From: Eubacteriales bacterium
GTDB taxonomy: Bacteria; Bacillota; Clostridia; Lachnospirales; Lachnospiraceae
Length of the DNA: 64,000 nucleotides
Direction of reading: 5' to 3'
Assembly (NCBI GenBank): GCA_030531555.1
Contig: JAUNNI010000001.1
Span: 35,887 to 99,886, forward strand
In this document: positions 45,438 through 54,033 of the stretch, piece after piece
Position numbering within the stretch: position 1 is the stretch's first letter
Layout of the letters: every line of letters begins with the position of its first letter
Program-made: the position numbers and the translations under genes
The notes under the pieces: model-generated
The model's database searches: none
What the model saw: only the letters and a program-made list of their open reading frames with translations
Told to the model about the DNA's origin: nothing

Positions 45438-47042
45438 ATGAAGATTTATGAGAAGAAAGCATATCTATCCAATGAAGTCATAGAACAGTGGGTAGAAGAT
45501 GCGGTTAATATTTATAAGGAAAAGTCGAAAAAGAGAGCAGATGATCCGATTAAATTATCGCTTTCTCTCGAGGAAATCTTTTTACGATTCCAGGAAACCT
45601 ATGGAACCGAAGAAATGTGCCATTTTGTGATTCATTGGCATCTTGGTAAAGTATCATTTGTGATTAGTCAAAAAGGCGCCAGAGCCAATTGTATTGAAGT
45701 GGAAGAAGAAATGGAAAACACTTACAATATATTGGTAAGATTGGGAGAAAAGCCAGAATATCATTATATCGATCGAAGAAATCTCAATAAAGTAACTTAC
45801 GATTATAAGAAAAAGCCAAGAAAGAATTCCATGCTGATTCAAATCGCTTTTGCGATCTTGTTGGCTGTTATTTGTAGTTCTGTTTTGAGGAGTATTCCAG
45901 GAACGGAAGGAGTCACCGAATGCCTGACAAAGGCAGTCTTCCCTAAACTATGCGCGATTCTTTCTGGAGTTGCAACTCCATTGGTATTCGTAGCGGTTAT
46001 CGGAGGAATCGCTGGTCTTGGAGATAGTGCTTCTTTTGGTAAGATTGGATCTCGAGTTTGTTTAGAGATGTTAAAAGGTTATGGAGTAGCTGTGGTATCT
46101 GCCATTATTTTAATTCCATTTTTATTCCCAATTACCCTTCACGCAGCAGGTGCAGAAGGTGGAATTGGATTACAGTTGGTAAACTTAGTATTAGATATCG
46201 TCCCAAATAATCTTTTTGCTCCTTTTGTACAGGACAATGCACTTCAGGTTATTGTCGTTGCAATTTTCGTTGGATTTGTTGTTCTTTTGCTTGGTGATAA
46301 AGTAAAAGGATTGAAGAATATTTTGGATGAATTATCCACATTGGTTTATGCCATGATGGGTATCATCTGTAAATTAATTCCAGCAATCGTATTCTTAGGT
46401 ATTTATAACCTCCTTGCTAACAGTGAAATATCCACCATCATTAGTATGTATAAAATGTTTATCCTGATGTTTGCTGGAGGATTCCTGGTTGTACTTTATC
46501 AGAGTGCGAAAACAGTCCTTAGAGTAAAAGTACCTTATAAAAACTTATTTAAAAAGATGTCCCCAACTCTGGTAATCAATCTTACAACGAGTTCTCAGGT
46601 TTCTGCTTTACCAGAAAATATGATTTGCTGTAAAGAAAAATTTGGTCTTGATGAGAAGATGGTTGATTTCGGTTTACCACTCGGAATTGTAACTTATATG
46701 CCAGTGGGTGCCATTTTCATGATTTCTACCGTATTAGGTCTAGCATTTATTTTCCACCAGACAATTACTCTGATCATGGTGATTAAGGCTTTGCTTTTAA
46801 GTGTCATTGTTGCCATAGCAGCTCCACCTATTCCAGGAAGTGCATTGGTAGTTATGCCGATTCTCTTATCGTCCTGTGGATTACCTACAGAATATATGTC
46901 TTTAGGAATGATTTATGGAACAATCGCAGGTTACTTCCTTCCAGCTTTCAACGGATATCTCTTACAGCTTGTTATGCTGAATTCTGGAAAAACTCTTAAG
47001 ATGATAGATGAGGAGAAATTGAAAAGAGAAGTAAGTAATTAA
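45438..47042 (+). CDS. Cation:dicarboxylate/amino-acid symporter with extra N-terminal cytosolic domain
   Basis: A 534-residue protein. Residues from ~133 on are a DAACS (GltP/SstT-type) symporter of about eight segments, with FPKLCAILSGVATPLVFVAVIGGIAGLGD and KMSPTLVINLTTSSQVSALPE (reentrant loop region; family motif SSSAATLP-like). Residues 1-~130 are an additional soluble domain, not found in standard members. LSLSLEEIFLRFQETYG near 40-56 resembles the N-box of GHKL ATPases, but the metal-binding Asn is replaced, so an active ATPase is unlikely. The substrate is not readable. Behind GGAAGGGAGAG. Confidence 0.85.
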   Translation: MKIYEKKAYLSNEVIEQWVEDAVNIYKEKSKKRADDPIKLSLSLEEIFLRFQETYGTEEMCHFVIHWHLGKVSFVISQKGARANCIEVEEEMENTYNILVRLGEKPEYHYIDRRNLNKVTYDYKKKPRKNSMLIQIAFAILLAVICSSVLRSIPGTEGVTECLTKAVFPKLCAILSGVATPLVFVAVIGGIAGLGDSASFGKIGSRVCLEMLKGYGVAVVSAIILIPFLFPITLHAAGAEGGIGLQLVNLVLDIVPNNLFAPFVQDNALQVIVVAIFVGFVVLLLGDKVKGLKNILDELSTLVYAMMGIICKLIPAIVFLGIYNLLANSEISTIISMYKMFILMFAGGFLVVLYQSAKTVLRVKVPYKNLFKKMSPTLVINLTTSSQVSALPENMICCKEKFGLDEKMVDFGLPLGIVTYMPVGAIFMISTVLGLAFIFHQTITLIMVIKALLLSVIVAIAAPPIPGSALVVMPILLSSCGLPTEYMSLGMIYGTIAGYFLPAFNGYLLQLVMLNSGKTLKMIDEEKLKREVSN

Positions 47043-47066
47043 TCAGAAAATGAAATATCATATCAA

Positions 47067-47094
47067 TAAAAAGAGCCGTATGGCTCTTTTTTTA
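47067..47094 (+). terminator. Terminator after the symporter gene
   Basis: AAAGAGCC and GGCTCTTT flank GTAT, with T-run after and A-run before. It may also serve the convergent permease gene. Confidence 0.9.
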
Positions 47095-47120
47095 TGCATA
47101 AACTGTATAATCTATTACTA

Positions 47121-48461
47121 TTATTCCATATCTTTTGGAAGAATAAGGCTAAGTATGAAAGCGATTACAAATATTCCTGCTACCATATTGGATCCGAATA
47201 TTTCACCAATTATCGGTGGCAGGCTGGAGAAAAATCCGTCTACTTGAGTAACTCCAACACCAATACAAAGAGAAGTAGCAACAATAATCATATTTCGTTG
47301 ATTAAAACCAGCCTTTGCGATCATTTCCATACCAGCAAATACGATGGAGCCGATCATAATAACAGTACATCCACCTAAGGCACAATCTGGAAGAGTAGAG
47401 AAAATCGCTCCAATGGGTGGAAATAAACCACCGAGGATCATGAGGAGTGCGCCAAACATGATGGTAAAACGATTTACAACTTTCGTCATCTTTAACAGAC
47501 CAACATTTTGGCTAAAAGAGGTAATTGGAGATACACCAAAAACTCCTCCTGCTATGGCAGATACGAAACCATCTACCGTTAAAGAACCACTGACTTCTCG
47601 GTCTGTGATATCTCTTCCCAAAGCACCGTTACAGGCTGCGGTGGTATCCCCAATCGTTTCCACAGCGGAAACTATGAATACAATCATAAAAGATACGATG
47701 ATACCAGGGTGAAACTTGGGGGTGTAAGCAAATAATTTTGGAAAAGCAAAAATACCAAGCTCTGAAACGATATCATTGATCGCGTGGAAGTTAACCATTC
47801 CAAAAAAAATAGAAATGATATAACCAACAGCCAATCCAAACAGTACATTCAGATGCTTAAGAAAACCTTTAGCAAAAGAATGGAAGATAAGACAGCTACA
47901 AAGAGTGATTGTTCCAACAAGAAGATTCTGCCAGGAGCCGGTTTTATAAGAAGTAGAGTTCGCAAAGGAACTAACACCGACATTTAAGATACTTAATCCA
48001 ATGGCTGTAACAACACAACCGGATACGATTGGTTGTATTATTTTTTTCCAATATTTTGCACTTAAGCCAAGCAATCCTTCCATACATCCCCCGATAATCA
48101 CGGCACCGATCATATAGCCATAATCCTTTGAAGCCGCAGTGATGCAAGAAGATATGAAGGTAAAGCTAAGTCCCATAACGATAGGCAATCCTGAGCCGAT
48201 TTTCCAAATTGGATATAATTGAATTAATGTACCAATTCCGGCAATCAGCATACAATTCTGAATTAACTGCGCTGATTCATATGGAGTAAATGGCTGGCCA
48301 TTATATACAGCCACCCCAGCGATGATGATTAATGGTGTGACATTTGCCACGAACATGGCAAGAATATGTTGGAAGCCAAAAGGAACGGCTTTTAAGACAG
48401 GTACGCGTCCTTCTAATCGATAAATATTATCGATGTTGACATCCTTTTTCTTTTTTGACAT
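47121..48461 (-). CDS. NCS2 nucleobase permease (xanthine/uracil/urate group)
   Basis: A 446-residue NCS2 transporter with about 12 to 14 membrane segments. It opens PVLKAVPFGFQHILAMFVANVTP. The substrate motif region contains FIVSAVETIGDTTAACNG and, near residue 315, FSQNVGLLKMTKVVNR, where purine-type members have QNxGxxxxTxxxSR-like sequence. Xanthine or urate is therefore favoured over uracil, but not certain. The start follows GGGAGG. It lies downstream of codB on the same strand, with a long imperfect palindrome in between. Confidence 0.9.
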   Translation of the reverse strand: MSKKKKDVNIDNIYRLEGRVPVLKAVPFGFQHILAMFVANVTPLIIIAGVAVYNGQPFTPYESAQLIQNCMLIAGIGTLIQLYPIWKIGSGLPIVMGLSFTFISSCITAASKDYGYMIGAVIIGGCMEGLLGLSAKYWKKIIQPIVSGCVVTAIGLSILNVGVSSFANSTSYKTGSWQNLLVGTITLCSCLIFHSFAKGFLKHLNVLFGLAVGYIISIFFGMVNFHAINDIVSELGIFAFPKLFAYTPKFHPGIIVSFMIVFIVSAVETIGDTTAACNGALGRDITDREVSGSLTVDGFVSAIAGGVFGVSPITSFSQNVGLLKMTKVVNRFTIMFGALLMILGGLFPPIGAIFSTLPDCALGGCTVIMIGSIVFAGMEMIAKAGFNQRNMIIVATSLCIGVGVTQVDGFFSSLPPIIGEIFGSNMVAGIFVIAFILSLILPKDME

Positions 48462-48554
48462 AGTTGTTTTCCTCCCAAGGAATGTTGAATATATTTTTAT
48501 TATATATTTTATTTAGAATAAAAGACAGTATTTTTATAATAATTATCATAAATC

Positions 48555-48615
48555 AGAAGAGCTATGACTTAAAACCAATGGTTGAAACCATAAGGTTTAT
48601 TGTCATAGCTCTTCT
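48555..48615. other. Long imperfect palindrome between codB-like and NCS2 genes
   Basis: AGAAGAGCTATGAC (48555-48568) is perfectly complementary to GTCATAGCTCTTCT (48602-48615). The inner 33 bases can fold as one extended stem (AAACC/GGTTT and ATGGT/ACCAT) or as two small hairpins. On the minus strand no T-run follows, so a simple terminator is not convincing. No known riboswitch consensus was recognised. Confidence 0.5.
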
Positions 48616-48639
48616 TTTTATATGAAAATATTATACTCT

Positions 48640-49875
48640 CTATTTACTCATTTTATTCCCTACTAAGAAACAAATTGCAGCGACTGCCATACCATTGATG
48701 GAAGGAATTCCGAAAGGAACCACATTTGCTACGATTGCTCCAAGGATAACACCGATGACTGCGAACCAGTTAACTTCTTGATTTGGCTCGATATCATCAT
48801 ATTTATCCTTATTCATAAAGTAAGAAAGAATGAGGATAATACCTACTGGAGGAAGGGTACAGTTTAAGATATTCAGCCATCCGCAGAAATTCCAGTATAA
48901 CCAGATTGCAGTAGCAGTACCAAAAATACCGGAAAACAGTACCATTGGTTTTTTTCTGGTTCCGAAGATGTTGGCAAGACCAAGACCTGCGGAATATAAT
49001 GCGTTATCGTTGGTTGTCCAAATGTTTAATCCAAGAACCAGGATTGCCAGGTAGAATAATCCAAGATTGATCATAACTTCAAAGATATCATTACTGCCTG
49101 CGAAGATGGAAGAGATACCACCCATGAAGAACATGAGAGAGTTACCAATAAAGAAAGCAACGATGGTTGTAATCATACCGGATTTTCCACTTTTTGCGAA
49201 TCGGGTAAAGTTTGGTGTTGCAGTACCACCAGATACGAAGGAACCAATTACAAGACCAGCTCCACCGATTACTGTAAGACTACCTGAGGATTTGGCAAAC
49301 TGATCAATAATCGTTCCATCTCCACGCATAACAGCAAGAACCATAGAGATTGTACCAAGAATTGCAACGCATGGAACAGCGATGTAACTGATAATGGTGA
49401 GGGATTCAATACCGAAGTATGCAGATGCTGTCATACAGACACCAGCGATGATTACTAAAGCCCATTCTGCTGCAGTGCTTCCACCTAATAATTCTTTGGA
49501 AACTGGAATGGCAAACATGGCAACACCTACACCAAACCAGCCAATCTGTGTGAAAGCAATCATAGCTGATGGAAGATAGGAGCCTTTACGACCAAATGAT
49601 TTTCTTGCTAAAAGATCAAGGCTCATTCCAGATTCTGCACCAACATATCCGAGGAGACCGGTGTAAAGACCTAAGATGATACCACCTAAAAGAAGGGATT
49701 TTACAAAACCATAAAAATCAAGTCCATCGGCGAGCTGCTGGCCAGTCCACATGCTGGCAGAGAAGAAGGTGAAACCGAGCATGATCATGAACATGGTAAT
49801 CATGCCACGTCGACTATCTTTTGGCACCTTGGCGCTGGCGTAATCGATATCCACTTTTTCATTTTGATTTGACAT
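48640..49875 (-). CDS. codB: Cytosine permease-like NCS1 transporter
   Basis: A 411-residue NCS1-family permease with about 12 segments. RRGMITMFMIMLGFTFFSASMWTGQQL at the start, QIGWFGVGVAMFAIP near 110 and GGTATPNFTRFAKSGKSG near 215 are CodB-like. Two minus-strand ATGs exist. The one at 49875 has GGAGAG at correct distance, whereas 49890 lies directly on that ribosome site, so the shorter form is preferred. It follows the PRTase-like gene by 41 bases and is likely co-transcribed. Cytosine is the likely substrate. No codA is in the window. Confidence 0.87.
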   Translation of the reverse strand: MSNQNEKVDIDYASAKVPKDSRRGMITMFMIMLGFTFFSASMWTGQQLADGLDFYGFVKSLLLGGIILGLYTGLLGYVGAESGMSLDLLARKSFGRKGSYLPSAMIAFTQIGWFGVGVAMFAIPVSKELLGGSTAAEWALVIIAGVCMTASAYFGIESLTIISYIAVPCVAILGTISMVLAVMRGDGTIIDQFAKSSGSLTVIGGAGLVIGSFVSGGTATPNFTRFAKSGKSGMITTIVAFFIGNSLMFFMGGISSIFAGSNDIFEVMINLGLFYLAILVLGLNIWTTNDNALYSAGLGLANIFGTRKKPMVLFSGIFGTATAIWLYWNFCGWLNILNCTLPPVGIILILSYFMNKDKYDDIEPNQEVNWFAVIGVILGAIVANVVPFGIPSINGMAVAAICFLVGNKMSK

Positions 49876-49916
49876 ATTTTTTCTCTCCATTTATTTAGTT
49901 TTTATTTTGATTGTAA

Positions 49917-51017
49917 TTAAATCATATATTTTTTCAAAGAATTTTTGAATTCACGGATTCTGGTATTTGCGATTTCTTCTAAGGTAACATCCTTTAAGCT
50001 TGCAATATAACCTTTTTCCTGTCGGAAAAGCCATAGTTTTTCTTCTTCCGGAAGTTCTTCATAATGACAGCTATGAATCCAGTCTTCGTAACTGATATCC
50101 ACACTGTGGCCTAATTTTTCTTCTAGTAATTCTATGAAATCAATCTGATCTTTTCTTTTTAAGAGGCCTTCCCAGAATTCCAGAACTTCTTCAATATGTT
50201 CCATGATTTCATAACGACGTGCACCACCATCATAAATCGTACATTTTTCAAAAAGAGGATCACGCATGGATAAAGTCTGGCGACGGAAAGCAGGAGCTAC
50301 AATACCATCTCTCCAGATAAAATCGATCAACTGGCGGTTGATACCGGAAACGCCTTTATCATCTCCTTCATAGCAAGTGAAGATACCTTCATAGTAAACT
50401 ACCATGAAGCCTTCAAATTCTGGCCAGAATTCACGGATTTCTTTTGTAAATTTTTCTAAAATTTCGATTCCCTTTGTTCCACCAATGGTGAAGAAAAGAA
50501 TGTTACGTAATTGTACATTCTGTTTGCGATAGAAATCGATGACTTCTTTTAAACAATAGATCAGAGTTTCACCGGAAGCAATGATATCACCAATCATTAA
50601 GGTACTGTCTGGTACTGCAGTTAATTTACTGTATTTTACAGCAAGACCAACCATTTCATCTTCTTTGAAAACACGTTCGCAAGACATAAAACTGATGTCA
50701 TGAACACGGATGTGTTCCTGATAACAGCTTTCTTCCAATGGATAGTTTAAAGCACCACGAAGAATGGATAAAATATTGGCAGATGTAATTCTTTTTTTCT
50801 CTTTTAAATAATACATCATCTGTGAAGTTGCGTTGATGAGACATTTATATACTTCATAGCCAACAACTTCCGGATGGTTCATAAGTTTTCTGGTTTCTGC
50901 TTCAGACACAATATAGTATTCGTTCAAAAAGTCTCCACCCTGAAGCTGATAGCAATCGACACCCTGATCGTAGAATTCAGGAATTAATCTTACTTCATCC
51001 CACTTAGGAATATTCAT
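49917..51017 (-). CDS. Phosphoribosyltransferase-like protein of unknown function
   Basis: A 366-residue soluble protein. Residues ~84-90 (SILRGAL) and 143-151 (GDIIASGET) resemble the early loop and the PRPP-binding loop of type I phosphoribosyltransferases, where the family pattern is DDxxxTG/SG-x-T. The rest, about 200 residues, matches no family I recognise; WPEFEGFMVVYYEGIFTCYEG and YDGGARRYEIMEHIEEVLEFWEG are notable. It is the first gene of a unit with codB and an NCS2 permease, and a terminator-like attenuator precedes it. This suggests nucleobase salvage or nucleobase sensing, like PyrR. Function is inferred from context. Confidence 0.7.
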   Translation of the reverse strand: MNIPKWDEVRLIPEFYDQGVDCYQLQGGDFLNEYYIVSEAETRKLMNHPEVVGYEVYKCLINATSQMMYYLKEKKRITSANILSILRGALNYPLEESCYQEHIRVHDISFMSCERVFKEDEMVGLAVKYSKLTAVPDSTLMIGDIIASGETLIYCLKEVIDFYRKQNVQLRNILFFTIGGTKGIEILEKFTKEIREFWPEFEGFMVVYYEGIFTCYEGDDKGVSGINRQLIDFIWRDGIVAPAFRRQTLSMRDPLFEKCTIYDGGARRYEIMEHIEEVLEFWEGLLKRKDQIDFIELLEEKLGHSVDISYEDWIHSCHYEELPEEEKLWLFRQEKGYIASLKDVTLEEIANTRIREFKNSLKKYMI

Positions 51018-51320
51018 TACTTTTCCTCCTCTTTTGTAACAAATTTATACAAAAAAAACACCCGGACATTTTCCGAGTGCCTTTTTTAGAATACCATCAT
51101 TTTTCATAAAAAACAACAATTTGCTTTATAATTTTATGAAAAAATAGACTTTTACGTATGAATTTAAAAAAGAAATAATGTATGTTTTTAGGCCCCTTTA
51201 TCATACTAGATAATTAAAGTCTTCTATGGTATATTTAATAACATTGTTATATGATTGAAAATAATATGGAAGAGAGTTGTTTATTCTTTTATTTTAGAGA
51301 TTTATAGGAGTTATTGAAAA
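51018..51320. other. Divergent intergenic region (303 bases), no gene
   Basis: AT-rich. Apart from the attenuator at 51053-51083, the minus strand contains ATTTTTTCATAAAA and TTTTATGAAAAAT, which can pair upstream of it. I saw no coding frame. I looked for purine, PyrR-binding and preQ1 signatures and did not recognise any. Confidence 0.5.
51053..51083 (-). terminator. Leader attenuator/terminator of the PRTase-codB unit
   Basis: On the minus strand, CACTCGG pairs with CCGGGTG and is followed by eight T, 36 bases before the start codon. A terminator inside a 5' leader is the hallmark of attenuation control by a ligand or protein. Confidence 0.7.
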
Positions 51321-51839
51321 ATGTTACGTTTAAGACCATTTAAAGACAGTGATGCAAAAGAAATTGCCACGTGGACCAGCGAAGAGGAGGAATTCCTTAA
51401 ATGGTCCGCCGGTACCTTTGGTGAGTTTCCTTTGGATGAAAAGAGATTATTGGAAGACATTTATAAAAAGGAACATTATGAAAAGTATTATCCATTCGTT
51501 GCTTTTGATGAAAGTGGTTTGGTTGGATTTTTAATCCTTCGAATTCCAGGAGAGGATAATAAAGTTTTAAGATTGGCTTATATTATCATCAATTCTTCCA
51601 AAAGAAACCAGGGATACGGAAAAGAGCTGGTGAAGCTTGCATTAAGCTATACCTTTGATATTTACGGTGCGGATTTCGCCAATCTTGGTGTATTCGCCAA
51701 CAATGTGAATGCTTATAAATGCTATGAAAGTATCGGTTTCCAGGAAAATGGAAAATCCACAGAATATAAGATCCATGGGGAAACATGGAAGACCATTGAG
51801 ATGGAAATAGACCGAAATAATAAGACTTGGAGAGAATAA
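51321..51839 (+). CDS. GNAT-family N-acetyltransferase
   Basis: A 172-residue acetyltransferase. LRLRPFKDSDAKEIATWTSEEEEF at the N-terminus is the usual RimJ/RimL-like start; LAYIIINSSKRNQGYGKELVKLA near 85-110 is the acetyl-CoA (motif A) segment; NLGVFANNVNAYKCYESIGFQENG is motif B. The acceptor is unknown. It is directly followed by the MATE gene (stop and start are adjacent), so the two are coupled. Confidence 0.88.
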   Translation: MLRLRPFKDSDAKEIATWTSEEEEFLKWSAGTFGEFPLDEKRLLEDIYKKEHYEKYYPFVAFDESGLVGFLILRIPGEDNKVLRLAYIIINSSKRNQGYGKELVKLALSYTFDIYGADFANLGVFANNVNAYKCYESIGFQENGKSTEYKIHGETWKTIEMEIDRNNKTWRE

Positions 51840-52667
51840 ATGAAAAGAAATGATGCCATTATATTTAGAAAATTTGTTCATATTATGATTCCGGCTTTTG
51901 GCACTGCCATTGCGGTTTCCCTCAATGAATTTGTCGATAGTATTTTAGTATCCCAGCTTCTTGGAAGTAAAGCCATGGCCATTGTCAATGTATGCTCGCC
52001 GGTTATGCTTTTTGCAGCATGCCTCTACCTTTTATTTGGTATTGGAGGAAGTATTATCTATGCAAGATTGATTGGGGAAAAGAAAGAAAAGGATGCAGAG
52101 AAAATTTTTTCTCTAGCACTTTTTTCTGCCTTTGTTATCAGTATGATTGTCATGGTTCTGGGAATTTTCTTTCGTGTACCATTTGCTGCCTTACTGGCAG
52201 GGAGTAGTGATTTTAAGGCGGAATTATACCCTTATCTTTTCTACGCTTTCCTATCTTTTCCATTCATTGTTGTAGTGATGACCATATCATCCTTTTTACC
52301 TGCCATGAATTATCCGGTACTTGCCAGTGGATGTGCTATTTTGGCAAATGTGGTGAATCTGATCATGGACTATGTTTTTATCAAGTTACTCCATCAGGGA
52401 ACCTGTGGCGCAGCCATGGCAACCTTGTGCGGATATGTGGTAACGGGAATCCTTATTGTCATATTATTTGCCAGAAAAATGGTAGATGTGAAGCTTTCCA
52501 ATCCATTCCATGATCTTTCCAAAGAAAGTATCTTAGAAATCTTAAAACTGGGTTTTGCCGATGCTTCCATACAGCTTGGCTTTGCACTTACCTGGGGATT
52601 TCGTAATAATATGCAGCTGGTTTTGGAAACGATGAACTGGTCGCATTCTCCTTCTTCATGCAGTTAG
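51840..52667 (+). pseudogene. MATE efflux transporter, N-terminal part (frameshifted)
   Basis: 275 residues in frame, of which the first ~262 are the N-terminal half of a MATE/NorM-like transporter (about six to seven segments; FVHIMIPAFGTAIAVSLNEFVDSILVSQLLGSKAMA). After NNMQLVLET near 52630 the frame becomes junk (MNWSHSPSSCS) and stops. The same segment in the next frame continues as NDELVAFSFFMQLGSII and joins the following feature. A small indel around 52625-52635 therefore splits one gene. It may be a real inactivation, a phase change or a sequence error. Confidence 0.8.
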
Positions 52668-53572
52668 GCTCCATCATATCCATCTTCATTGCGGGAATAT
52701 GTGATGGTGCAGTTCCTGTTTACTCTTTATTATATGGGGCGGATGACCGGCAAGGGATTAAACTTTTAACGAAAAAGGGACTGATGCTTTTGGAAATCTG
52801 TTCCGTTGGTTTGATTGTTCTATTCGTCTTTTTCCCTGGAATCCTTCTTCGCATTTTTGGGATTGAAAGTGCTCTACAGCAAAGTATATGTATCCGAGCC
52901 ATCCGAACCTTTGCCATCTATGCACCATTTCGCAGTGCCTTAGTCTTTTATCGTGTCCTTTTAAATGCTGGTGGAAAAATCAAATATGCTTCTACCATTG
53001 CCGTGCTTGATAGTATTATTGGTATCACCGCATTTTCTTATCTGGGAAGTGCGATTTGGAAGATTGATGGTTTATGGTACGCCTATATCATGAATTTAAT
53101 AGTGATCATCATCTTGATGGTGATCTATAATATCCATTTGTACCATAAAAGTCAGAAAAAGATTTCTCCATTTTATCTGCTTTCAGAGGAGCCGGAGAGA
53201 TTTATGTTGGATCTCACCATTTTATCGGATGAAAAAGAATTTACACAGTTAAGTGAAAATGCGGTTGCATGCTGTAAAGAGAACGGATTTTCTGATCGCA
53301 TCAGTACATTTGCCGGACTTTTGATTGAGGAAATGGCTGCTTATACACGTAATCATTGTGGGGAACATCAATATTTAGATATTTTAATGAAAAAAGAAGA
53401 GAGTGGTATAAAGATTGATTTTCGTAGTATTGGAAAACCGTTTAACCCTTTGGTAGAAAGTGAACAGGATCCTCGCTATAATGTGGATTTACTCAACAAA
53501 CTAGTGAACGATATCCATTATGTTTATGCCATGGGGCTGAACACAACCAGCATCATATTGAAAGAAAAATAA
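52658..53572 (+). pseudogene. MATE efflux transporter, C-terminal part with GHKL-like domain (frameshifted)
   Basis: The frame continues the broken MATE gene: about five more segments (LGSIISIFIAGICDGAVPVYSLLYGADD; FAIYAPFRSALVFYRVLLNAGG). From ~170 residues on there is a soluble domain, with LTILSDEKEFTQLSENAVACCKENGFSDRIS, LLIEEMAAYTRNHCGEHQYL, IGKPFNP and YAMGLNTTSIILKEK, resembling the HATPase_c_2 (RsbW-like) fold that follows some MATE proteins. The N-box asparagine seems missing (EEMAAYT), so catalysis is doubtful. The frame is open back to about 52620; the ATG at 52658 is probably not a natural start. Confidence 0.78.
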
Positions 53573-53590
53573 AATAGAATAAAAGAAATG

Positions 53591-53623
53591 TAAAAAGAGA
53601 GGTCAGATTTTATCTGGCCTCTC
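53591..53623 (-). terminator. Terminator overlapping the end of the small membrane-protein gene
   Basis: GAGAGG-T-CAGA pairs with TCTG-G-CCTCTC. On the minus strand it is followed by TTTTTA. Confidence 0.75.
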
Positions 53624-53858
53624 CGTCATGAAAAGCATATTTACAAGAGAATAAGAATACCATAATCCAAGAAAGCATCAATGGATATGCAATAAAACAG
53701 ATCATCCAATCCCAGCTGGATAGAGCGAAATTTTGAACAATTAACCATAACGCAAATCCGATCAAAGCAAATAAGCATCCAAAAAGAAGCAAAGCGAATC
53801 GGTATTTTTTCTCTGCCGGCCAGTTTTTCTTTTCGATATATTTCCATAATTTTTTCAT
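53610..53858 (-). CDS. Small hypothetical membrane protein
   Basis: An 82-residue protein with two hydrophobic segments (FALLLFGCLFALIGFALWLIV, then MICFIAYPLMLSWIMVFLFSC) and a basic N-terminus (KKLWKYIEKKNWPAEKK). It begins behind an excellent AAGGAGGTAACAC ribosome site and ends in its own terminator, so it is likely real. No family was recognised. It lies between the MATE pseudogene and the PHO-like repeats, pointing away from the latter. Confidence 0.7.
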   Translation of the reverse strand: MKKLWKYIEKKNWPAEKKYRFALLLFGCLFALIGFALWLIVQNFALSSWDWMICFIAYPLMLSWIMVFLFSCKYAFHDGEAR

Positions 53859-53899
53859 AATGTGTTACCTCCTTTTTTGACAGGAGTATATCTTCCCTA

Positions 53900-53989
53900 T
53901 GTAAAATCAGAAATCAGTAATCCGTAAGGAACATGTAAAACACAGAAATTTTACAAAGATTTTACAAAGAGAACCTCAATCCTTTTACA
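53900..53989 (+). promoter_or_regulatory. Cluster of TTTTACA/TGTAAAA repeats, PHO-box-like
   Basis: TTTTACA occurs at 53949-53955, 53960-53966 (exactly 11 bases apart) and 53983-53989; its complement TGTAAAA occurs at 53900-53906 and 53934-53940. Seven-base repeats on an 11-base period upstream of phosphate genes are the classical PHO box layout for PhoB/PhoP response regulators, and a PhoPR-type pair is encoded just downstream. Confidence 0.7.
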
Positions 53990-54033
53990 GAGCTACTTTA
54001 TGCTAAAGAAAAAAAGAATGAGAGGTAACTTAT

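Noticed and set aside
47050-47378. Plus-strand frames opposite the NCS2 permease
   Set aside because: Antisense to a clear transporter gene; no family pattern.
48555-48615. GAGCTATGAC as a type II CRISPR-like repeat
   Set aside because: Only a short resemblance to a Cas9-system repeat; there is no array, spacing or cas gene.
48462-48639. Purine riboswitch upstream of the NCS2 gene
   Set aside because: The conserved purine-riboswitch loop sequences were not found; only an imperfect palindrome is present.
51018-51320. PyrR-binding site in the PRTase leader
   Set aside because: The usual PyrR loop consensus was not recognised; only an attenuator-like hairpin is supported.
52720-52917. Minus-strand frame within the broken MATE gene
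   Set aside because: Shadow of the real coding strand with no ribosome site.
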